A stretch of 60,479 nt of DNA from Candidatus Coprenecus merdigallinarum (GTDB taxonomy: Bacteria > Bacteroidota > Bacteroidia > Bacteroidales > UBA932): positions 1 through 60,479 of the forward strand of contig DVGV01000024.1 in assembly GCA_018712545.1 (NCBI GenBank), in the 5' to 3' direction. The translations under genes and the position numbers were made by a program. Positions 25,673-31,959 of this stretch are shown one piece after another; the stretch's first letter is position 1, and each line of letters begins with the position of its first letter. The notes below the pieces were generated by a model. It did no database searches and had not been told where the DNA came from. It worked only from the letters and a program-made list of their open reading frames with translations.

Positions 25673-25807
25673 ACTCCTTCGGAAGGAGTTCGGAGGTGGA
25701 ACACGGGCAGAATGGACGTACAGAGTGCCGTGGCGAGGATTCACGGAATTTACCCCTTCGGAAGGAGTGGCAGAAGAGGGCATTTTGCTTACTCCTTCCA
25801 AAGGGGT
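25673..25807. repeat. Three CCTTCGGAAGG-type palindromes
   Basis: ACTCCTTCGGAAGGAGT (25673-25689), CCCCTTCGGAAGGAGT (25753-25768) and ACTCCTTCCAAAGGGGT (25791-25807) lie downstream of hemW, and a decayed fourth is near 25636-25650. They resemble the CACCTTCCGAAGGTG pair at 25.2 kb. None has a T-tract. Confidence 0.6.
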
Positions 25808-25897
25808 TAAGAAGAAGCGGTTGTCATGAGAAGTGTTGGACGTCACCACTGCTGTTCGCGGATAAGATGTGACTGTCAGGGGGAGGACGGGACGGTG

Positions 25898-27517
25898 CTA
25901 CAGCAGCTCGCGGATGATGGAGTCGCTGATGAAGAGGCGGGAGGGGGGAATGGACAGGCGGTCGTCGCGGAGGATGAGGGAGCCGGTGGCCAGAAGGCGG
26001 TCGACAGAGGTCCGCAGAGGGTGTGGAAGTTGAGAAAGAAGGGATTGGCACGAGTTTTCTGCGGCTCCGGAACGACTATCGGGCACGGTAGACGATGACG
26101 GCTGAGCGAAGCCCGAACGACTATCGGGCACGGAAGACGACGACGGTCGGCACATGGCAACTAGGACGTCTAAGGGCAGGCCGTCCACGGTGCGAAGACC
26201 GAGCATAATGGTCTCGGTGAGGACGTCCTCGTCGGTAAGGATCTCTTCTGACACCACAGATGACACGGCACAATCACGGTAAGCGGAAGTAGAAAAATCA
26301 CCAGTAATGGGAACAGCGCTGGAAGCGGAACCACAACTCGAAGCAGGGAGGTCTTCACCAAAAGCCGGGGTAGAAGCCGGGGCAACATCGGAGGCAAGGG
26401 CATCGCCCGAAGCGGAAACTCCACCGGAAGCAGAAAAACCGCCCGAAGCGGAACCCACGCCGAACGCAGCAATATACCGGTCGAGATCCGGAACATTCCA
26501 GCAGCGGCGGCGGTCCCCGTCGAAGGAGTGGGCACCCGGCCCGAGGCCAATGTAGGGGCTGCGGTCCCAGTAGCCGCTGTTGTGCAGGGCGCGGCGGCCG
26601 GGGAGGGAGAAATTGGAGACCTCGTACTGGAGGTAGCCGGCGGCGGTGAGGCGCTGCTGCAGGAGGGCGTACTGGGCTGCGCACAGCTCGTCGGAGGGTT
26701 CCCGGTAGCGGCCGGCGGCGGCCATCTCTCCGAGGACGCTGCCCTCCTCGATACCCATCTGGTAGGCGGAAATATGCTCCGGCCGCAGCCGCAGCACGGC
26801 ATCCAGGTCGTCACTCCACAACTGCATCAGTTCTTCATCCGAAGAGGAGCCGCTCCCCCAAGCCACCGGATCATACCCGAAAATCAAGTCCAGCGAGATA
26901 TTGTCGAACCCGGCGGAGCGCAGCACCCGGAAGGCCTCCACCGCCCCATCAGAACTGTGCCGCCGGGCCATCCACCGCAGGCTGCGGTCGCTGAAGGACT
27001 GCACGCCCATACTGACGCGGTTCACTCCGAGCCGCCGCAGGGCCCTGGCGTAGGCCTCCATGACATCGTCCGGATTGACCTCAACGGTAAATTCCGCGAA
27101 GATCCCGACATTCCCCCGGCCATCCCATGTTCCCGGGACAGCTCTGCCGCCCCCTCCCGGAGCACCGCAGAGACCACCGCGACCGCCTCCCCCAGCTGTT
27201 CCACCGGCCAGAGCGAGGGTGTCCCGCCCCCGACGTAGAGCACCGCAGGGACGTCCGTAGTCCGCTGCCCCCTCCCGGAGTGCCGCAGAGATAGCCGCGA
27301 CCGCCTCCCCAAGCTGCTCCACCGGCCAGAGCGAGGGTGTCCCGCCCCCGACGTAGAGCGTTGCAGGCGAGGTGCATTGGCATAAAAAAGCCTTCCGCAG
27401 GGAGATTTCCCGCAGAAGGCTCTGTGTGTATTGTGCTATCCTGTCCTTTTCCCTGACCGAATAGAAGTCGCAGTAGGTGCAGAACGACTTGCAGAAGGGG
27501 AAGTGGATGTATATCAT
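25898..27517 (-). CDS. hemW: HemW-like radical SAM protein (heme chaperone), enlarged by internal repeats
   Basis: HemW belongs to the coproporphyrinogen III oxidase-like radical SAM family and acts in heme delivery. The N-terminus IHFPFCKSFCTYCDFYS has the CX3CX2C iron-sulfur motif. GGGTPSLW, FTVEVNPDDV, GVNRVSMGVQSF, ISLDLIFGYD and ISAYQMGIEEGS follow in family order. At 539 residues it is well above the usual 375-390. The excess lies in a Gly-rich segment at about 83-135 from an out-of-frame 118-bp duplication, a Ser/Ala/Gly-rich segment at about 350-415, and a 45-bp in-frame tandem repeat at 26071-26160 (VPDSRSG twice). Core motifs are kept, so it may still work, but a frame problem near 27.15-27.37 kb is possible. 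It lies 28 bases downstream of the coiled-coil gene. Confidence 0.8.
   Translation of the reverse strand: MIYIHFPFCKSFCTYCDFYSVREKDRIAQYTQSLLREISLRKAFLCQCTSPATLYVGGGTPSLWPVEQLGEAVAAISAALREGAADYGRPCGALRRGRDTLALAGGTAGGGGRGGLCGAPGGGGRAVPGTWDGRGNVGIFAEFTVEVNPDDVMEAYARALRRLGVNRVSMGVQSFSDRSLRWMARRHSSDGAVEAFRVLRSAGFDNISLDLIFGYDPVAWGSGSSSDEELMQLWSDDLDAVLRLRPEHISAYQMGIEEGSVLGEMAAAGRYREPSDELCAAQYALLQQRLTAAGYLQYEVSNFSLPGRRALHNSGYWDRSPYIGLGPGAHSFDGDRRRCWNVPDLDRYIAAFGVGSASGGFSASGGVSASGDALASDVAPASTPAFGEDLPASSCGSASSAVPITGDFSTSAYRDCAVSSVVSEEILTDEDVLTETIMLGLRTVDGLPLDVLVAMCRPSSSSVPDSRSGFAQPSSSTVPDSRSGAAENSCQSLLSQLPHPLRTSVDRLLATGSLILRDDRLSIPPSRLFISDSIIRELL
27145..27371. repeat. 118-bp imperfect tandem duplication inside hemW
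   Basis: The stretch holding CGACGTAGAG (27231 and 27349) back to CTCCCGGAG (27154 and 27272) occurs twice at a constant offset of 118 bases with about 10 percent difference. Because 118 is not a multiple of three, the second copy is read in another frame and yields Gly/Arg-rich sequence; in its own frame it again encodes LYVGGGTPSLWPVEQLGEAV. Confidence 0.85.
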
Positions 27518-27545
27518 CGCAGGATGCCGTGGACGCTGACTGACG

Positions 27546-28478
27546 CTACCTCAGCAGTATGTCGCCGGTGCCCAGCAGACCGGAGGAGGTGTAGGCCTCG
27601 ACGGTGTAGACGCCCTTGGTGAACTGCTCGGATGCGAAGTAGATGCATACCTCCACCTCGGCGCCCTGGTAGTCTACCTCACGCGACTCAGAGTAGACGA
27701 GCTGCTCGCCGTTCATCTCGAAGATGCGCTGCTGGTCGGAGGTCATCAGGATGCCGTCCGGTCCCTTGACGCGGATGTACACGCGCATGGGGCCTTTGGG
27801 AGCGATGGAGTTCTCAATCAGAGAGAGGCAGGTGCGGAGCTTCTTGATACGGCTGCTGCGGTCGGTCTCCTTGTTGGAGGCGTTGATGCCGACGATGTTG
27901 ATGCCGCGGCCCTTGATCTCGGAGCCCTGCTCCACGAGCTTGGCGTACTCGTCGGTGGTCTTGCTCAGCTCCTGGTAGCGCTCGGCTGACTTGGCGGCCT
28001 CGGCACGGGCCAGCTCGGCGTCCTTGCGGAGGGCGATGTTCAGGGTATTGAGAGAGTCGATCTGGAAGATATAGTGCTTCATGATCGAGCGGAGGGTACC
28101 GAGCTCCTTCTCATACTGACGGATCTTGCTGCGGTTGGCGGCGTCAGTCTGCTTGATGCGCTCCAGCAGCTGGTCCACCTTCTCACGCTCGCGGTCAAGC
28201 TGTACATTGAGGCTGTCATTGTCACTTGACAGAAGCGAATACTCTCCCTGGAGCTCGATAAGCTGAGACGTCAGGTTCTCCTTGTCAATCGTCAGGTCAT
28301 CGATCATCTTCTGCCTGTCTATCCATACATAGACAAAGACCGCCGCCAGCACGACTGCCACTGCCGCCAGGACTATTGTCGTGATTTTAAGAATCTTATT
28401 TTTGTCATTCTGATCGTTGTTCTGAGGGTTCCAGCCCGATGCCGTACCACCGACTACAGGTTTGTTTGTCTCTTCCAT
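27546..28478 (-). CDS. Membrane-anchored coiled-coil protein, conserved hypothetical
   Basis: This 310-residue protein has a polar N-terminus, one TM at about 31-53 (TTIVLAAVAVVLAAVFVYVW), a long coiled coil at about 55-185 rich in Glu, Lys, Gln and Leu, and a compact C-terminal beta domain (about 215-310) ending in SSGLLGTGDILLR. The layout suggests a type II inner-membrane protein reaching into the periplasm. I do not recognise a named family and no catalytic motif is visible. It is the first gene before hemW and divergent from the gene at 28562; the AT-rich gap contains TAnnTTTG-like boxes on both strands. Confidence 0.7.
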   Translation of the reverse strand: MEETNKPVVGGTASGWNPQNNDQNDKNKILKITTIVLAAVAVVLAAVFVYVWIDRQKMIDDLTIDKENLTSQLIELQGEYSLLSSDNDSLNVQLDREREKVDQLLERIKQTDAANRSKIRQYEKELGTLRSIMKHYIFQIDSLNTLNIALRKDAELARAEAAKSAERYQELSKTTDEYAKLVEQGSEIKGRGINIVGINASNKETDRSSRIKKLRTCLSLIENSIAPKGPMRVYIRVKGPDGILMTSDQQRIFEMNGEQLVYSESREVDYQGAEVEVCIYFASEQFTKGVYTVEAYTSSGLLGTGDILLR

Positions 28479-28561
28479 TTCTTAATCTACTTATTAATTA
28501 GGGCAAAAATAATACGATTTGCTATATTTGCAGCAAATTTAATCAAAAACAGCGAAAAATC

Positions 28562-29140
28562 ATGAATCCAAAAGCCCAAAGGGTCGTCAGATCCGTCAAA
28601 TACTTCTTCGTTTTCATCATCCTGGGCTGTCTTGCACTTGCCCTGGTTACCCTCATCACACCAGGAGCACATCTGTCAGACCTGCTCAAGCCTGCAGATG
28701 AGGGCGGGCTGCTCAAGGAAGGCGCATGGTGGCAGATGCTGCTGATCTTCGGGGCCATCGCCGCCGTCTATCCGGGCCTGACCTTCGTCAAGAAAGAAGT
28801 TATGATCGAAGGCGATTTCGAAGACCACAGGGACACTGTCATCAATTCTTTCGAAAGTCTCGGCTACGAAAAGACAGATGAGGATACGGAAAAGCTCACA
28901 TTCCGTCTGCGCAACCACTTTACCCGCTTCATGAGGGCCTACGAGGACAGAGTCACCATCACCAAGGGCACAGCGCCTCTCATACTCAGCGGCAACCGCA
29001 AGGACATCCTCCGTCTGGCCAGTCATATCTCTTACGCCCTGCGCGAGGATATCGGGAACAATGCCCCCAGGCACGATGACCCATATGATTTCGGCGACAG
29101 CGGAACCGGCGACGGCAATACAGACAACAGCAAGGCATAA
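28562..29140 (+). CDS. Conserved hypothetical membrane protein
   Basis: A 192-residue protein with TM segments at about 14-36 (FFVFIILGCLALALVTLIT) and 58-76 (MLLIFGAIAAVYPGLTFV), followed by a cytoplasmic alpha/beta domain (about 80-165) and an Asp/Gly-rich tail. I recognise no family name. TATATTTG about 30 bases upstream may be its -7 box. The DUF2007 gene follows after 31 bases, so the two are probably co-transcribed. Confidence 0.7.
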   Translation: MNPKAQRVVRSVKYFFVFIILGCLALALVTLITPGAHLSDLLKPADEGGLLKEGAWWQMLLIFGAIAAVYPGLTFVKKEVMIEGDFEDHRDTVINSFESLGYEKTDEDTEKLTFRLRNHFTRFMRAYEDRVTITKGTAPLILSGNRKDILRLASHISYALREDIGNNAPRHDDPYDFGDSGTGDGNTDNSKA

Positions 29141-29171
29141 GGCAGCGAAACAACAGTCAACCAACAGCATT

Positions 29172-29393
29172 ATGAAAGTAGTTCAGAAATTCAACAATGC
29201 CATATCTGCAAACATCTGCAAGGGCGTTCTAGAGGAGAACGGCGTCCCTGCCTTCGTTCTCGGCGAGAACCTCATCTGGTCTACCGGTGCGGTCAACACC
29301 GACCTCGTGTCAATCGAGGTAGTGGTCGACGACCCCCTCTACGACCGCGCCATGGAAATTCTCAGTTCCAAGCCGACAGAACCGGTAGAATAA
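29172..29393 (+). CDS. DUF2007-type small protein (putative signal-transducing protein)
   Basis: A 73-residue protein starting MKVVQKFNNAISANICKGVL and including EENGVPAFVLGENL and VDDPLYDRAMEIL. This fits the DUF2007 family, small ferredoxin-like-fold proteins of unclear function. The frame is open further upstream, but ATG 29172 gives the family N-terminus and normal spacing from the preceding gene. Confidence 0.75.
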   Translation: MKVVQKFNNAISANICKGVLEENGVPAFVLGENLIWSTGAVNTDLVSIEVVVDDPLYDRAMEILSSKPTEPVE

Positions 29394-29398
29394 TCCAC

Positions 29399-29572
29399 AA
29401 CGAAATAATGCCGGGCACACAACACACTTGTTAACCGCAAGACATCCAGCGCATTAACATTTTGCAGCTCCGCCGTAATGCTTTTCAAAAGGCTTACGGC
29501 GGAGCTGTTAAATGACATATCACTGATTATTTGGCACTTAGAAATAGCTCCTCAGCCCGACAAAATCTAGTT
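29399..29572. mobile_element. 174-bp inverted-repeat element, copy 2 (MITE-like)
   Basis: The ends are AACGAAATAATGCCGGG (29399-29415) and CCCGACAAAATCTAGTT (29556-29572). The centre is a strong hairpin, CAGCTCCGCCGTAA (29465-29478) with TTACGGCGGAGCTG (29494-29507), a perfect 14-bp stem. Its length and internal spacing equal copy 1 at 25434-25607. The hairpin could end transcription of the preceding genes but lacks a T-tract. Confidence 0.7.
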
Positions 29573-29668
29573 ACAAAACCCGGGCCGGAGGGGTCGAAGA
29601 GGCCGGCGGGGCCGGAAGTGCCGGAAGAGCGGTCAGAACCGGGAAAAATCAAAATTTTTTAAAAAAAA

Positions 29669-29699
29669 TTTGGAGGGAAGGAATTTTTGCCTACTTTTG
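29669..29699 (+). promoter_or_regulatory. Promoter of the YtrA-type ABC operon
   Basis: TTTG at 29669-29672, a spacer of 19 bases, and TACTTTTG at 29692-29699 match the Bacteroidota consensus exactly. The start point would be near 29706, leaving a leader of about 133 bases. Confidence 0.85.
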
Positions 29700-29701
29700 C
29701 G

Positions 29702-29723
29702 GTGTACTAGAAAACTAATACAC
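29702..29723. promoter_or_regulatory. Likely YtrA/GntR operator over the transcription start
   Basis: GTGTACTAG-AAAA-CTAATACAC is an inverted repeat with 8 of 9 pairs matched, directly after the -7 box. It resembles the AGTGTA/TACACT half sites known for Bacillus YtrA. A repressor bound here would block the start, and the third gene of the operon encodes such a repressor. Confidence 0.7.
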
Positions 29724-29838
29724 TAAAAAGGTAAACAACGCTAAGCAGCCTATCAGTAACATTTAACTGAATAAAGCGACTAATGAGAGGATAGTAAGCA
29801 ACAGAAAAGACAAACAATCATAGACAAAAGTATAAGTT

Positions 29839-30681
29839 ATGGACAGCAAAAACCCGATCGTAAAGATTGAACACCTGAAGTTCAACTACAAGAAACACAT
29901 CGTGTTCGAGGATCTGAGCCTCGAGCTGGAGCCGGGCCGCATCTACGGGCTGCTCGGTGAGAACGGCGTCGGCAAGACCACTCTGCTGCGCATCATCTGC
30001 GGCCTGCTGCGCACAAAAGGGGGCAGCTGCACTGTAGACGGCATCGCCTCGGAGAAGCGCAATCCGGAAATGCTCAACGACATCTACTACGTGCCGGAGA
30101 TATTCTTCGCTCCGGCCATCAGCGTCAACACATTCGCCAAGAGCAATTCCCTGCTCTACCCCCGCTGGGACGCCGGTCAGTTTCAGAAACTCTGCCTGAC
30201 CTTCGAAGTCGATCCCTCCTACCGGTTCGACAAGCTCTCCCACGGCCAGCAGAAAAAGGCCCTGATAGCTTTTGCCCTGGCCCTGAACACCCGCATCCTG
30301 CTGATGGACGAGCCTTCCAACGGTCTGGACATTCCCTCGAAGACCACCCTCCGCAAGGTCATCTCCGAGTGCGCTACTGAAGACAAGCTCATTGCCATCT
30401 CAACCCATCAGGTACGCGACCTCGAGAACCTTATCGACCCGGTCATCATACTCGACCGCAGCGGTCTGATCATCAACGCCTCCATTGAGCGTATCAGCGA
30501 GAAACTGTTCTTCACCATGAGCCAGAACCTCGATCCGGAAGCCTACTGGAGCGAAAGCAGCCTCAGCGGTTACTACCAGGTCGTTCCCAACCGCGAGGGC
30601 ATGCCTTCCAGAGTAAACCTCGAAGCCCTCTTCAACGCCGCCCTCAGAAACAAGGAAACATTCAAGGCACTGTTCAGATAA
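29839..30681 (+). CDS. ABC transporter ATPase (YtrB-like)
   Basis: A 280-residue ATPase with Walker A GLLGENGVGKTTLLR near residue 35, signature LSHGQQKKALIAFAL, Walker B ILLMDEPSNGLD and the switch His in STHQVRDL. His replaces Gly in the usual LSGGQ. The C-terminal 60 residues resemble the regulatory tail common in ATPases paired with GntR-controlled permeases. It begins an operon with a permease, a GntR repressor and an outer-membrane protein. Such systems respond to cell-wall antibiotics in Firmicutes; the ligand here is unknown. Confidence 0.9.
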   Translation: MDSKNPIVKIEHLKFNYKKHIVFEDLSLELEPGRIYGLLGENGVGKTTLLRIICGLLRTKGGSCTVDGIASEKRNPEMLNDIYYVPEIFFAPAISVNTFAKSNSLLYPRWDAGQFQKLCLTFEVDPSYRFDKLSHGQQKKALIAFALALNTRILLMDEPSNGLDIPSKTTLRKVISECATEDKLIAISTHQVRDLENLIDPVIILDRSGLIINASIERISEKLFFTMSQNLDPEAYWSESSLSGYYQVVPNREGMPSRVNLEALFNAALRNKETFKALFR

Positions 30682-30711
30682 CAAATCATTCAAATCAAAC
30701 TTACCACTGAC

Positions 30712-31551
30712 ATGAACGCAACATTCAACATACGCAGATTCGGGCTCAACATCTATAAGGAGCTCCTCGAAAAATACAGGATCATCCTCGGCTTCTGGGC
30801 CGTTATAGTACTGGTATACCTGATGTTCTGGGGCATGACGCTCCTTCTTGGAAGCAACGTGGGAGAATACACCCGCGGGACTGTCGCCATCACCATGCTG
30901 CAACTCTACTGCTGCCTCATTCCCTTCCTGATCTACAAAAACGAGAACCGCCATATCGAGGGTACATTCTACGGCATCGCCCCGGCATCCACACTCGAGA
31001 AGACCCTGACCATCTTCGTAATAGTCACCCTCCTCTTCCCCACCCTGACCACCGTCCTGATGCTGTCGCTTGACTCTCTGCTCTCCGTGATGCCCACTCA
31101 GAGCGGTTTCAGCGGACACATCTGGAACACTGTTTTCTCATCCGACCGGTTCCTGAGCGGACTGGAGAATTCGATGTCCACAGAAGAGGGCAGAAACATG
31201 CTGGACACACTTTTCTTTGAAATTCCCAATATCTTCTTCAACCCCTTCCTGGGCCTGATTCTCAGCCAGTCCTCAGTCATCTTCTTCGCCATGCTCTTCC
31301 GCAGCCACAAGATAGGCAAGACCCTCCTGTTATTCTGCGGCATAGGATTCCTGGTGTCGATAGGCGCCACTTGGCCAATAGTTGCCACCGTAAAACATCT
31401 CGAGGCCGAGTCCCTCAGCGCCATGGATGCAGAAATCATGGTGAGATGGATGAAGAATTTCGTCAAGACAGTCATGGTCTTCACCTGTTACATTCTCCCT
31501 GTCATATTCTGGGTTCTGACCTACTTCCGTATCCGCCGGATACAGTACTGA
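30712..31551 (+). CDS. ABC transporter permease, ABC-2-like
   Basis: A 279-residue inner-membrane protein with about six hydrophobic segments, near residues 22-42, 57-77, 95-120, 180-200, 205-225 and 250-272. It is neither an FtsX-type nor a classical importer permease. It starts 30 bases after the ATPase stop and is its obvious partner. Sequence conservation in this class is low and the substrate cannot be read. Confidence 0.8.
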   Translation: MNATFNIRRFGLNIYKELLEKYRIILGFWAVIVLVYLMFWGMTLLLGSNVGEYTRGTVAITMLQLYCCLIPFLIYKNENRHIEGTFYGIAPASTLEKTLTIFVIVTLLFPTLTTVLMLSLDSLLSVMPTQSGFSGHIWNTVFSSDRFLSGLENSMSTEEGRNMLDTLFFEIPNIFFNPFLGLILSQSSVIFFAMLFRSHKIGKTLLLFCGIGFLVSIGATWPIVATVKHLEAESLSAMDAEIMVRWMKNFVKTVMVFTCYILPVIFWVLTYFRIRRIQY

Positions 31552-31563
31552 CATATCCTTAAA

Positions 31564-31959
31564 ATGCAAGCAACCATGGAATTCGACCAGCATAAACCCA
31601 TCTACCTGCAGATAGCCGACGCAATATGCGAGCGGATTCTGACAGGCACGTGGCCCGAGGGTGACCGCATACCGTCAGTAAGGGAATGCGGAGTCTCCCT
31701 CGAGGTCAATCCCAACACCGTCGCCCGCTCCTACGACGAGCTCTCCTCCGAGGGCATAATCCACAACAAGCGCGGCATCGGGTACTTCGTCAGCCCGGGG
31801 GCCAAGACCGTCATCCGCGAGAAACAGCGCAGCAGCTTCATCTCCGGTGACCTGAAGGAGGTCTTCAGGAAAATGGAAATCCTCGGTATCTCCATTGAGG
31901 ACATCACCTCCCTCTACCAAAAATACATTTCCAAGGACAAAATCAACCAAGTACAATGA
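31564..31959 (+). CDS. GntR-family repressor, YtrA subfamily
   Basis: A 131-residue regulator with the GntR winged helix at about 12-75 (KPIYLQIADAICERILTGTW, then GDRIPSVRECGVSLEVNPNT and KRGIGYFV). A short helical tail follows with no large effector domain, which defines the YtrA subfamily. It probably represses its own operon through the dyad at 29702-29723. Its stop overlaps the start of the next gene as ATGA. Confidence 0.9.
   Translation: MQATMEFDQHKPIYLQIADAICERILTGTWPEGDRIPSVRECGVSLEVNPNTVARSYDELSSEGIIHNKRGIGYFVSPGAKTVIREKQRSSFISGDLKEVFRKMEILGISIEDITSLYQKYISKDKINQVQ

Larger units (their letters stand above)
24902..25897. other. Control and repeat region, about 1 kb without a gene
   Basis: No open frame here has coding character. 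From left to right it holds a sigma-54-like promoter, two TGTCCG palindromes, two CACCTTCCGAAGGTG palindromes, a pair of arms like those beside tolC, a 174-bp inverted-repeat element and three CCTTCGGAAGG-type palindromes; each has its own entry. The array reads away to the left and hemW reads into the region from the right, so the right part is downstream of hemW. Confidence 0.6.

Noticed and set aside
26170-26814. Second protein of 214 residues in another minus-strand frame across hemW
   Set aside because: It is Pro/Ser/Arg-rich, as expected from an off-frame reading of GC-rich coding DNA; the hemW frame holds all conserved motifs.
27022-27312. Separate short gene with GGGTPSLWPVEQLGEAV
   Set aside because: It is the second copy of the 118-bp duplication within hemW read in its original frame, without a start or the rest of the fold.
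29464-29508. Simple rho-independent terminator after the DUF2007 gene
   Set aside because: The stem is strong but no T-tract follows on either strand, and it is the centre of the 174-bp element, so it is recorded there.
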